From the NCBI GenBank assembly GCA_000818945.1, contig KN805413.1:66209-130208 (forward strand): DNA of 64,000 nt. The letters run 5' to 3'. The stretch comes from Schizochytrium sp. CCTCC M209059. Taxonomy: Eukaryota > Sar > Bigyra > Thraustochytrida > Thraustochytriidae. The notes under the pieces are model-generated. The model searched no databases. It worked only from the letters and a program-made list of their open reading frames with translations, and had not been told where the DNA came from. Below, piece by piece: positions 28,389 to 37,652 of the stretch (the stretch's first letter is position 1; each line of letters starts with the position of its first letter). A program made the translations under genes and the position numbers.

Positions 28389-30422
28389 CTATACAACGCT
28401 GAGAATTGGGTCTTGTACAGGGTCCCACACAAGATCGGGATGCTTGTAGCTCCAGTCTGTAGTGCTCGGAATCACATGTACAAGTTTGTGGTCGCACACG
28501 CCCGCAGGGCCTTGAGTAACCTTGCGCTTCATACGCACAAGAGCGTCGTCATCTTTGGGCCAGACCTCCACCTGTCGCGGTTCTTCCCAATTCTTGGGAG
28601 TGAAAGTAACCAACGTGGGGCGAATGAGAAACTGAGTCTGATCTTTCGTGCCATCGTCAACAGCATCGAGGGCGGTAGCTGTCGGCGCGGAAATAACGGA
28701 AAGCTTGACAAGCACAGGCGCAATGGGTCGTGTTCCGAGACAAATCGTGTACATGGCTGATGTTTGTCCCTCGTCAATGTCATAGACAACCTCAGCGCCG
28801 CTAAGGACAACCTTTGCATCTGGATCCATCTTGTCGAGACCCTTTTTGGCGCGCTCCTGTCGAATGCGCTCCTCCTCGATGCGCTGCTGCTCGAGTTTGG
28901 CCGCACGATCCTTGCGAAGCTTCCGAAGGCGTACGGCATCGGCAACTTGACGGAGTCGGCGATCCTCATCGTCACGAAGGGTTTGCCGGTTGGCATCTCG
29001 CCAGTCCGCAAATGCTTGCCGGCCTTGCGTAAGCTTTTTGGAAATCTCTTTTGATGAGAGCCGGCCCTGGAAGGCAAATCGAGCAATTCGGTCCGGGCAC
29101 TTGCTAAAGTCCCAGGCTTGAGCCTTGGTGTGCCAACGGCGCAGCTTGCTGCGTTTAAATTCGACAAACATACCGAAAGGAATGAGATCAAGCTCATCGC
29201 GTTCGTCGTCGTCGTCATCGTCGTTGTCGTCGCCGCCGCCGCCGCCGCCGCCGCGTCCGTTTCCGGTCGCGCCATTGTTCAGTGCTTTCTGGGACCCTCC
29301 TCGTCTCAGAGCCTCTTTAGCCTCTAAGTTTTTGTGCGCTTGCAAAAGCTGCTTTTTCAAGGGCTCGTCCTTGTACTTTTGCTTCAGTGGCGTGTGAAAA
29401 TCAAAGCGTCCGTTCTTGGATGCATCATAGCGATGATCTCCACGAATATCGTGAAAAAAACGCTCGAGATTGTTCATGGTCCGTTCCTTGTTGAAAAATT
29501 GACGGAGCTTCATACGAATCTGCAGGCCTCCGCGCAGAGCGCTAGGGTGCATCACCACCGCGTATGCCATGAAGATCGCATGTTCGTAATTCAGGTTTTT
29601 GTAATGATGGTAGACGGGGTCACCGGAGAAATAGTCGAGGAAGAAACGCCTTGCAATGCAGCAAGCTAGGTCCCATGTAGAAAATTGCTCAAGAAAGATT
29701 GCCATTTCGTTGTACAGATGAAGGGCAAGCGCTGACTCGATGGGATTGAGACCCGCCCGATTTCGAACCGTCATATCTGCGCCGGCATCCACCAGCATCT
29801 TGGCCATTTCCAGACCTTGGCTCCCGAGCGTCAACGCGTGATGAAGCGCCGTATATCCTGCGGCGTCCTGCACGTCAACTCTGCATGCGCCTTGTGCAAG
29901 AAGTTGGCTTAGTATTTTTGGTTTTTGCTGCAAAATAGCAAGATGAAGAGGTACCAGTTTGTGCGGGCCAGAAATATTGACATTTTGCGTAGCGGCTTTT
30001 GCAAAGATGTTCGAATCATTCCCGACACCCGGTCGTCGGAGCATGTCGTCGTGAAGTCGGGGCAATCGACCACGTACGTGCGCGCGTCCATGTGCGCCAG
30101 CCAGCTTTGCATCTGCAGCTTGCTCTCGCTCATAAATCACGTCGTAGGCCTTGGTTCTTTCGCGTCGCCGACGCTCCTCGCGCAGCGCTTCGCTCCAGAG
30201 CAGGTTTCTTTCGTCTTTCCGCCTCGGCGTCTCGCGCAAGACTCCCGCGTGAGCCTCTCCGCGGTCAAGAGCTGCCTGCTCTTCCTTGCATCGCGCGAGC
30301 TCCTCTGACTCCAGCCTAATCGTGCGGTCCTGCCTCCACACTGCCGCGAGACTTGCGCTCTTGGCCGCCGCTCCCGCTGGAGCGACGTCCGAGCTCGCAT
30401 CGCGCTTCATGCCCTCCCGCAT
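28389..30422 (-). CDS. Ankyrin-repeat protein with acidic/Gly insert and C-terminal beta-sandwich-like domain
   Basis: 677 residues from the first ATG (30420-30422). The N-terminal 130 residues are Arg/Glu/Lys-rich helix. Ankyrin repeats follow at about 150-255 (LVPLHLAILQQKPKILSQLL, GYTALHHALTLGSQGLEMAK, NRAGLNPIESALALHLYNEM). A conserved-looking block around FFLDYFSGDPVYHHYKNLNYEHAIFM comes next, then a Gly7/Asp-rich linker near 390-410, and a charged coiled coil near 490-540. The last 130 residues (EVVYDIDEGQ, VTFTPKNWEEPRQVEVWPKDDD) look like a Calx-beta or similar Ig-like strand repeat, seen in many stramenopile proteins. Function is not known; a scaffold is likely. Divergent from the MST kinase gene. 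Confidence 0.75.
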   Translation of the reverse strand: MREGMKRDASSDVAPAGAAAKSASLAAVWRQDRTIRLESEELARCKEEQAALDRGEAHAGVLRETPRRKDERNLLWSEALREERRRRERTKAYDVIYEREQAADAKLAGAHGRAHVRGRLPRLHDDMLRRPGVGNDSNIFAKAATQNVNISGPHKLVPLHLAILQQKPKILSQLLAQGACRVDVQDAAGYTALHHALTLGSQGLEMAKMLVDAGADMTVRNRAGLNPIESALALHLYNEMAIFLEQFSTWDLACCIARRFFLDYFSGDPVYHHYKNLNYEHAIFMAYAVVMHPSALRGGLQIRMKLRQFFNKERTMNNLERFFHDIRGDHRYDASKNGRFDFHTPLKQKYKDEPLKKQLLQAHKNLEAKEALRRGGSQKALNNGATGNGRGGGGGGGDDNDDDDDDERDELDLIPFGMFVEFKRSKLRRWHTKAQAWDFSKCPDRIARFAFQGRLSSKEISKKLTQGRQAFADWRDANRQTLRDDEDRRLRQVADAVRLRKLRKDRAAKLEQQRIEEERIRQERAKKGLDKMDPDAKVVLSGAEVVYDIDEGQTSAMYTICLGTRPIAPVLVKLSVISAPTATALDAVDDGTKDQTQFLIRPTLVTFTPKNWEEPRQVEVWPKDDDALVRMKRKVTQGPAGVCDHKLVHVIPSTTDWSYKHPDLVWDPVQDPILSVV

Positions 30423-31086
30423 CTCCACGCCCCCCTTGCCGCGCGCGACTTCCGCTTTCCTTGCCGCGCGCTTTCGCGCTTTCGCGCTCTCAAGCTCCCA
30501 AGCTCGAGAGCGCTCTCAGGTCCGCGCTGAGGGCGCGAGAGGAGAAAAGAAGCCTTGGAGAGAAAAGAAAACTTGGAGAAAAAGAGGGCCGCGCACACAC
30601 GCGTGCCGACACACACACACACCCTGGTACACACGGGTGCGCGGGGAGGGGTGCGCGCACGGGCTGGTCCCCGTTCTGGCCGCCTTAACGCCGTGCACAC
30701 GCGCGGGTACTCAACGTGGCGAGCGAGAAGGTACGNNNNNNNNNNNNNNNNNNNNNNNNNNNNNNNNNNNNNNNNNNNNNNNNNNNNNNNNNNNNNNNNN
30801 NNNNNNNNNNNNNNNNNNNNNNNNNNNNNNNNNNNNNNNNNCCCGCGTGCCCGCTGGCCGAGCGAGAGAGCGAAAGAAAGTAACCTACGCCAGCGGGCGC
30901 TCGCGCGCTCGTGCACGTGCTCCAGGAGGGCGACCGCCTCCGTCGCGGCGTCGCGGAGGAGCGAGCGAGCAGCCGGAGGAGAAGCCGCGCCTGCCGAGGA
31001 GGAGGAGGAGGAGGAGGAGGGGGTGGAGCAAGCGCTTTTCAGCTCCCGTCTCCGCAAGACTCGGCGCTTTGACGCGAAAGGTGACC
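30423..31086. promoter_or_regulatory. Divergent upstream region of the ankyrin and MST kinase genes, with assembly gap
   Basis: About 660 bases, GC-rich, with (CA)n at about 30595-30625, an N-run at 30736-30841 and (GGA)n at about 30995-31025 shortly before the kinase ATG. No TATA is seen. Confidence 0.5.
30736..30841. other. Assembly gap (run of N)
   Basis: 106 undetermined bases inside the divergent promoter region. Confidence 1.
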
Positions 31087-32448
31087 ATGCGCGGCCTCGA
31101 GAAAGGCGACCCGGAGGAGCTCTTCGAGCTGGAGGAGAGCCTGGGCGAGGGAAGCTACGGCGAGGTGTTCAAGGCGAGCTACAAGGACGGTTCCGATGGT
31201 TTCGTGGCGGTGAAGATTATTCCGATCGAAGATGACATTGCGGACCTTGAGAAAGAAATCGATATCCTCAAGAGCACCAAGGACACTTTCATCGTCGAAT
31301 TTGTCGGCGCCTACAAAGAAACCCAGGAAGACCGCATCTGGATCGTTATGGAGCTATGCATGGCCGGCTCTGTCAACGACTTGATCCATATTTGCAACAA
31401 ATCTCTCGAAGAAGACGAGATTCGCGTTATCAGCGCGTCGGTGCTATTGGGCCTCCATTACCTGCACTCGCAGCGCATGATTCACCGTGATATCAAGGCC
31501 GGAAACATCCTCTTGACAGAGTCTGGCCACGCCAAGCTTGCTGACTTTGGCGTCAGTGCCAGGCTCGAGGCTGACCAGTCGAAGAGACGCACCGTCATCG
31601 GCACGCCCTTTTGGATGAGCCCAGAGGTCATATCGGAGAGCAGTTACGATGGCAAGGCCGATATCTGGTCGCTAGGCATTACGATTATCGAAATGGCCGA
31701 TAAGGAACCACCGTACTCTAACATACACCCCATGCGCGCCATCTTCATGATCCCCTCACGGCCGCCTCCCAATCTTTTGCACCCCGACAAGTTTACCGAC
31801 GATCTCCAAGACTTTCTCAAGCAATGCTTGCAAAAGGACCCGTCGAAACGCCCTACTGCGCAAGATCTCATGGAACACCCTTTTGTGCGGGACACAGTCG
31901 ACGAGCTGGACTCGGGTGAGGACCGTGGCTATTCGCCCATCATCGAGAACCTCGTGAAAAAACACCTCGAGGAGATCAACGAATTTCGCCTCGTGGAGTC
32001 GCAGAACCGGTCGCAGGGCATCACTACGAGCATTTCCGGTACGCGCGGCATGACGGCGCGTTATGTGGAGGGCACGTCGCGCAGAACCTCCAAGGCACGG
32101 AGTGGAAGAGACACCATGGAAATGAATGAGGATTCTGGCACACTTGTGGCCAATGGCACTGGCTATGGCACCTCCATCTTCACCCCGCCCACCTCTACGG
32201 TGCAACCCAGAGAAGCGAGCTTTATGCGCTACTTTATGTCACACAAAACCAAGAAGAAGGCGCACAAGCAGCAACTGGATGAGGATGATGATGATTGGAC
32301 CATCCCGGACAACGCGCAGGAGATGATCGAGCTCACGAATCGTCTTCAGAACTTGGACCATCAGTTCCAGCGCGACGTTGCTGAGCTCAAAAAGGCCTAC
32401 GACGAGCGTCGCGCTGCGCTGCTCAAGATGGTCGAGGATCCGGAATAA
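31087..32448 (+). CDS. Ste20-family protein kinase of the MST/Hippo type with C-terminal SARAH-like helix
   Basis: 453 residues. I chose the ATG at 31087 because the kinase domain begins at once (FELEESLGEGSYGEVFKA) and the open frame upstream runs through the N-gap. Kinase signs are VAVKIIP, HRDIKAGNILL, DFGVSARL and GTPFWMSPEV, with no inactivating change. After a linker with Ser/Thr-rich and Phe-Met-Arg-Tyr-Phe sequence, the final 50 residues (IPDNAQEMIELTNRLQNLDHQF onward) form a SARAH-like dimerisation helix as in MST1/2 and Hippo. Known partners are Sav/RASSF SARAH proteins and Mob/NDR kinases, controlling growth or cytokinesis. No Sav-like partner is in this window. Confidence 0.92.
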   Translation: MRGLEKGDPEELFELEESLGEGSYGEVFKASYKDGSDGFVAVKIIPIEDDIADLEKEIDILKSTKDTFIVEFVGAYKETQEDRIWIVMELCMAGSVNDLIHICNKSLEEDEIRVISASVLLGLHYLHSQRMIHRDIKAGNILLTESGHAKLADFGVSARLEADQSKRRTVIGTPFWMSPEVISESSYDGKADIWSLGITIIEMADKEPPYSNIHPMRAIFMIPSRPPPNLLHPDKFTDDLQDFLKQCLQKDPSKRPTAQDLMEHPFVRDTVDELDSGEDRGYSPIIENLVKKHLEEINEFRLVESQNRSQGITTSISGTRGMTARYVEGTSRRTSKARSGRDTMEMNEDSGTLVANGTGYGTSIFTPPTSTVQPREASFMRYFMSHKTKKKAHKQQLDEDDDDWTIPDNAQEMIELTNRLQNLDHQFQRDVAELKKAYDERRAALLKMVEDPE

Positions 32449-33084
32449 GTTGTTGAGCCCCTTTTCGTAAAGCCTGCGCAGCCCTTGTGCTTGCTTTGAG
32501 TTCTATCCTTCTCGTGTCAAGGTGTTTGTTTCACTCACGTCCAGACATCTCTTTCTATGTGCGTGCCTACGTGAACCTGTTTCTTTGCGACGCTTTCCGG
32601 CCACGCTCGGTTCAGACGAAGACTTCCTTTAGCCAACATTCATCAACCGAATTTTATTGCTGTTCCTTTTCCAGGATAATGCCTTCTGCCGTTATCCACA
32701 GAGATCTCTTACCTGCTGCAGCCAAGTCTGTGTGCTTGGCAAGTTCGTCCTTTATGCAGTCATGTCTTTTTCACTGTTTTTTTTTTCAATCATCTTTTTC
32801 TTCTTTTCACAATCACACCTAACTGGTGAGACTATGTTCCCTGTGTTCCCTTGAACCTAACTGTCGCCGAGCCCGTGTGCGATGCATAGCCAGACCCTGC
32901 TCGGCGACGTGCGCGAGAGGGCAATCACGCGCAGGGCCGGCGTTGCTCGCGCTTTGGTCGCGCGCGCGCTTGGTGGCCCTCTCCAAGCGTGCAGTGTCTT
33001 TCTTCTATTTCTTCTTCTTCCTCTATTCTGTCATCGTGCTTCTTGTCAAGGACAAGACGTCGAGATCGTTCGAAGCAAACCACC
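32449..33084. other. Intergenic region between the MST kinase and MCM3
   Basis: 636 bases, T-rich (32780-32815), then GC-richer close to the MCM3 start. No gene is seen. Confidence 0.6.
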
Positions 33085-35700
33085 ATGAGCGCGGTCCTGC
33101 AGGACGGCCTCGGTAGCCAGCTCCAGGATGTCGGCATGGAAGAGGGCCAAGACCTGGACCATGAGGAGCTGGTGAATACGTTCACCTCGTTTCTACGGGA
33201 CTCGGACCTTCGAGAAGTCTACGCTGACAAGATTGAAGAAATGGTCGAGCGTAAGGTATACCGCTTGCACGTGGACATGAACGATCTTCGTAAACACGAC
33301 GCAGAGCTCACGGGCAACTTGCTTCGTACGCCACTGCCGTACATTAAGGCCTTCGAATCGGCCATCGAGCAAGTGACGCTGGCGCAGCACCAGGCGGAAG
33401 AGCTTCGCGACGACAAGGTCAAGTTTCACGTCGGCTTCATCGGCAGCTTTGGCGCCAACCACGTCTCACCGCGTGCCATGCTTGCTAGATGTCTGGGGCA
33501 GCTCATCTGCGTCGAAGGAATTGTCACGAAAATGTCGATTGTGCGTCCAAAGCTCGTCAAAAGCGTGCACTACTGTCCGGTGACCAACAAGCACGTGATT
33601 CGAAATTACCGCGACGCAACCTCCCTCGACGGTTTGCCTACCACGACTGTACAGCCCAAGGTGGACGCCGAAGGAAACCCACTCGAGACCGAGTTTGGTT
33701 ACTCTGCCTTCAAGGACTTCCAGACGCTCACAATCCAGGAAATGCCAGAGCGTGCTCCGATGGGTCAGCTGCCACGTTCTGTGGACGTCATCCTCGATCA
33801 TGACCTCGTCGACCGTTGCAAGCCAGGCGATCGTGTCAAGGTCGTTGGCGTTTTCCGCGCCATTCCTTTGGGGACTGGCGTTGGCCAGTCTTACCTGAGC
33901 AAGCTCGTAGCCAATTCAGTGCAAACAATCGGCGACGAGGTACAGGGCATTACTATGACCACGGGCGACCTGCAGAACATTAGGGAACTTGCGCAGGATC
34001 GCAACGTTTTCCAGGTTCTCTCACGCTCTCTCGCACCCTCCATTTATGGTCACGAATTCATCAAAAAGTCCCTTTTGCTCCTGCTTCTCGGAGGCATGGA
34101 AAAGAACCTTGAAAACGGCACCCATCTGCGCGGCGACATCAATATTCTCATGGTCGGCGACCCGTCCACAGCCAAGTCGCAGCTGTTGCGCTTTGTCTTG
34201 GGCATTGCGCCGCTTGCAGTGTCCACCACGGGTCGCGGTTCAACAGGCGTCGGCCTCACCGCCGCGGTCACGACCGACCCAGAGACGCGCGAGCGCCGCC
34301 TCGAGGCTGGTGCCATGGTTCTCGCTGACAGAGGCGTGGTATGTATTGACGAGTTTGACAAAATGGGCGACAATGACCGTGTAGCCATTCACGAGGTCAT
34401 GGAGCAGCAAACGGTGACCATTGCTAAGGCTGGCATCCATGCGTCGCTCAATGCCCGCTGCTCCGTTGTTGCAGCAGCCAATCCAATTTATGGCCAGTAC
34501 GACAAGGATCTCTCCCCGCAACGCAACGTGAATCTTCCCGACTCCTTGCTTTCGCGTTTTGACCTGCTCTTCATTGTGCTCGATAATCTCAACCCGGAGC
34601 ACGACCGTGCCATCTCCGATCATATCCTCAGGCTCCATCGCTACCAACGTCCGGGGCAGGAGGGTCTTCCGTTCCGCTCTGGTGGGAGCGACATGACCGC
34701 AAGTGCTCTTGAGGAGACAGAGGATCGCGAGGATATGACCGCCCCAGTGCATCAGAAATTTAACCCCATGCTTCACGGTGGATTTGCCGCGGGTGCTGGC
34801 CGTCGTGATCAACTCTTGCATCCGGAATTCATTCGTAAATACATTCACTACGCAAAAAGTCGGATTAAACCGGTATTGACCATGGAAGCGTCTGACTTTA
34901 TCAATCAGGAGTACGCTTCGCTTCGTCAGGAGCAGGCCACAAAGACTCTCCCGGTGACCGCGCGTCAGCTCGAAAGTTTCATTCGTCTCGCCACTGCCCA
35001 CGCCAAGGCACGACTTTCGAGCGAGGTCGAAGTCTGCGATGCAGAAGAGGCCCTTCGTACCATGCGTTACGCTCTGTACCACGATACGATGCCGCCAACT
35101 GATGCTGACGGCGACGCCTCACACAATCAGCAGCCAGGAAATGAAGTCCCCGCCCCGACTGATCGTGTTCGGAGACACTCCGGCGATGACATGAGCGACG
35201 ATTCGAGCGACGATGGCTTAAATGCTGGAGATGGTCGAGACAGTGGCGGCGACGACGACAATGACGGCGATGAAAACGCACGTGGGACTCAGAATAGTAG
35301 TCTGCCGGCAGGCGCAACGCCTGCGTCGCGCAAACGGAGGAAGCGCTCGCGTCTCGATTCTGCGCCGCGGTCGGCAGGTCGACGATCCAAGAAGCCCTCT
35401 CTTGATAGCGACAGCGAGGATGATGGCATGGCCGAGGACCACAGCAGCAACGAAGAGGAGGTGGTTGACGAGAACTCGGAGCGCTTCACGCTCGTCAAGA
35501 CAACCGTGCTTAAGGTCTCGCGCGAACAGCGGAACGACATGCTCGAATCAAGCGATGTCTTTGACGCTGCCAACAAAGAGCTGAAAAAGACTATTCCTGG
35601 TGCAAGGCCGTACTCGCGGCGTGAGTTCGATCTCATTTTGGAGCGCCTCGAAGCGCGTAACCGCATCATGTACCGTGACGGCATGATTACCATGATTTAG
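33085..35700 (+). CDS. MCM3: DNA replication licensing factor MCM3
   Basis: 871 residues from the ATG at 33085 (context ACCATGA). Residues 1-300 are the MCM N-terminal domain with MCM3-type sequence (GSFGANHVSPRAMLARCLGQ, VEGIVTKMSIVRPKLVKSVHYC). The AAA+ domain has Walker A GDPSTAKSQLL near 358, Walker B CIDEFDKM near 420, sensor 1 VVAAANPIYGQY and the Arg finger SRFDLL near 490. The segment LSPQRNVNLPDSLLSRFDL is typical of MCM3. A Ser/Asp-rich linker at about 680-800 contains basic NLS-like runs (RKRRKRS), then comes a winged-helix end. MCM3 pairs with MCM5 in the MCM2-7 replicative helicase. Frame is intact, with no intron. Confidence 0.97.
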   Translation: MSAVLQDGLGSQLQDVGMEEGQDLDHEELVNTFTSFLRDSDLREVYADKIEEMVERKVYRLHVDMNDLRKHDAELTGNLLRTPLPYIKAFESAIEQVTLAQHQAEELRDDKVKFHVGFIGSFGANHVSPRAMLARCLGQLICVEGIVTKMSIVRPKLVKSVHYCPVTNKHVIRNYRDATSLDGLPTTTVQPKVDAEGNPLETEFGYSAFKDFQTLTIQEMPERAPMGQLPRSVDVILDHDLVDRCKPGDRVKVVGVFRAIPLGTGVGQSYLSKLVANSVQTIGDEVQGITMTTGDLQNIRELAQDRNVFQVLSRSLAPSIYGHEFIKKSLLLLLLGGMEKNLENGTHLRGDINILMVGDPSTAKSQLLRFVLGIAPLAVSTTGRGSTGVGLTAAVTTDPETRERRLEAGAMVLADRGVVCIDEFDKMGDNDRVAIHEVMEQQTVTIAKAGIHASLNARCSVVAAANPIYGQYDKDLSPQRNVNLPDSLLSRFDLLFIVLDNLNPEHDRAISDHILRLHRYQRPGQEGLPFRSGGSDMTASALEETEDREDMTAPVHQKFNPMLHGGFAAGAGRRDQLLHPEFIRKYIHYAKSRIKPVLTMEASDFINQEYASLRQEQATKTLPVTARQLESFIRLATAHAKARLSSEVEVCDAEEALRTMRYALYHDTMPPTDADGDASHNQQPGNEVPAPTDRVRRHSGDDMSDDSSDDGLNAGDGRDSGGDDDNDGDENARGTQNSSLPAGATPASRKRRKRSRLDSAPRSAGRRSKKPSLDSDSEDDGMAEDHSSNEEEVVDENSERFTLVKTTVLKVSREQRNDMLESSDVFDAANKELKKTIPGARPYSRREFDLILERLEARNRIMYRDGMITMI

Positions 35701-36031
35701 TCTGAATATTGAGACAGCACGCCAGCCAGCCAACTCAGGCTTCAAGTACAAGTTGGTTGGGACCACAATGCTTTTTCGATCTGATTTCTCGTAGAAAACA
35801 AAAATTAAACTAAACTCTTTCACCTCGAAGTGCATTGCAATGCAATGCTAGCTAGCTAGCTAGCTAGCTAGTTAGCAAGCAAGCAAGCAAGCCAAGGAAA
35901 GAAAAGAGTATTCGCACGTACCAACCTAGTGGGTTGGTGCCATACGGATATGGTACCACAAATAATGTGTAAAGTTAGCAGCAGCAGGGATGCAGAGATC
36001 ATAGGCAAAAAATTGATTTGTTAAGACAAAG
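35701..36031. other. 3' intergenic region between convergent MCM3 and TKL kinase genes
   Basis: 331 bases holding (GCTA)n at about 35847-35872 directly followed by (GCAA)n to about 35892. Confidence 0.7.
35847..35892. repeat. (GCTA)n followed by (GCAA)n
   Basis: About six GCTA units, self-complementary (contains repeated TAGCTAGC), then about five GCAA units. Confidence 0.85.
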
Positions 36032-37039
36032 CTACTTTTTAGAAACATTGCGCTCGAGGAGATCAAAAGCGTCTCCGTCAGCGCCGCCGCTGACTTCGTC
36101 AAGGTGCGAGACGTCACGAATGGTTGAATAGATGCGCGTGAGTGCGCGTGTGATGTTTTTGAATTCGGGGCGCCGGTCCGGCTCCGAAGCCCAGCAACGC
36201 TCAATGAGCTGGCCGCATTGCTTCGGGTACCCAGAATGTGGCAACCCGAGGCGCTTGCCCTCGGCAACAAATTTACGAACGTCGCTGGGTTCCCACGACG
36301 CAAAAGGAATCGCTCGAGTGTACATTTCCCACATGAGAACTGCAAAGGCGTACACGTCAACCTTGCGGGAAAAGAGGCCGCTCTGCAGAAGCTCCGGGGC
36401 CATGTACGCCGGAGTACCCGCAGCCGTGACGGAGGTGGATACCAGTCCAAAGTCGCACAACTTGACGTGATAACCTTCGCTCACGAGCACGTTGTGTGAC
36501 TTGATGTCACGATGGATGACAGCGGGGACCTGCGCATGCAGGTACTCCATGGCAGAAGCGAGCTCGATCTGCATGCCGAGCAGCTGCTTTTCGCGGAGTT
36601 CCTCGCGAGAATTATGCAGGATGTGGAAGAGAGACGACTCGCACAGCTCAAGCACCATGCAGAACCGAGGAGCACGCGTGCATGCGCCAAACATTTCCAC
36701 AATGTTTGGATGTTTGAGCTTACTCATCACGAATAGCTCGTCCATGAACTCCTTCTTGACGGCAGCATCAGCACGCGGATCAAACAGCGTCTTGAGTGCT
36801 ACCTGCTTGCCTTTCCAAAAGCCTTCGTAAACGATTGCAAATCCGCCGCCTCCGATTTGCTCTCCAACCTCCACCTCGCGAATATCGATTTGTCGCCACT
36901 GGCCCTCGAGATCGTCTTTGGACTCCGCAGACGCTTCAACATCATCATCAACACTATCTACGCAGGCGTGTTTACGGAAGCTGGCTGACAGGCCTGCGAC
37001 CTGGTCGTCCTCATCTCTGGTCTTGCCCTCTCGCTGCAT
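36032..37039 (-). CDS. TKL-type protein kinase (small, single domain)
   Basis: 335 residues, intact. A 50-residue Asp/Glu-rich lead is followed by a full kinase domain: IGGGGFAIVYEGFWKG near 62, VALKTL, VIHRDIKSHNVLV, LCDFGLVS and GTPAYMAPELL, with an Arg-containing C-lobe. The Lys-Ser-His-Asn catalytic loop and PAYMAPE segment fit the tyrosine-kinase-like group (CTR1/Raf/LRRK style), which phosphorylates Ser/Thr. No regulatory or membrane domain is present, so its input is unknown. TKL kinases are expanded in stramenopiles and other protists. Confidence 0.9.
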   Translation of the reverse strand: MQREGKTRDEDDQVAGLSASFRKHACVDSVDDDVEASAESKDDLEGQWRQIDIREVEVGEQIGGGGFAIVYEGFWKGKQVALKTLFDPRADAAVKKEFMDELFVMSKLKHPNIVEMFGACTRAPRFCMVLELCESSLFHILHNSREELREKQLLGMQIELASAMEYLHAQVPAVIHRDIKSHNVLVSEGYHVKLCDFGLVSTSVTAAGTPAYMAPELLQSGLFSRKVDVYAFAVLMWEMYTRAIPFASWEPSDVRKFVAEGKRLGLPHSGYPKQCGQLIERCWASEPDRRPEFKNITRALTRIYSTIRDVSHLDEVSGGADGDAFDLLERNVSKK

Positions 37040-37652
37040 TGTTTATTGCCTTGATTGAGGTTGTTGCGAGTTCAGTCAAAGACAGAGACGCCAATGCTGA
37101 TCGTCGCAAACTGCTTTGCCCTGCCTTGCAAGTTGCAATGGGGACTTCACCTTTTTCCTTCGCTCACGAGCAGTGACTTCGCAAAGTAGCCTCAAGCCAC
37201 AACGCCGCGCAGAACGCAAAGAAACTCGGTCCCGCCTGCAACGAACTCACTGTCACGTGCCGCCGCCTCGAGAGGAATTTGAACTTGGTAAAGCGGCAGT
37301 GGCAGCAGCAGCGGCAGTGATAGAACCTTTTAGATTGCAACGAGGGCCGAGTGCTCTACGCCGGGATTTATTTGGGTCAGTAGGGCAGCTTTGTGCATAT
37401 AGGACTCCGTCAACTTCTAATTTCAACTTCACTCTATCAACGGCTATTTTATGAGGGGTACGAAGCCCAAATGAGTGCGGCACAGCCCCGCATACCTATA
37501 AGGCAAAATCGATCCGAAGATGGAATATAAGTCGCGAACTGACCCCCCGCGCACGAGGCCCAATCGTGGCGTGTGTGAGCGAGTGGAGCGATCGCCCCCG
37601 CCAGTCCTGCCTGCAGCGACAACGCGGAGGCGCCGCGCGACGGCGCGCGACG
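37040..37652. promoter_or_regulatory. Divergent upstream region of the TKL kinase and acyltransferase genes
   Basis: 613 bases between the two ATGs. TATAAG at 37526-37531 lies 122 bases before the acyltransferase ATG. A frame continuous with the acyltransferase reaches back to 37566 but has no ATG there. Confidence 0.45.

Noticed and set aside
30286..31086. N-terminal extension of the MST kinase frame back to 30286
   Set aside because: It passes through the N-run, uses no ATG at its far end and overlaps the divergent ankyrin gene; the ATG at 31087 fits the kinase domain.
37566..37652. Upstream extension of the acyltransferase frame
   Set aside because: It begins with GTG, not ATG; the first ATG is at 37653 and starts a transit-like sequence.
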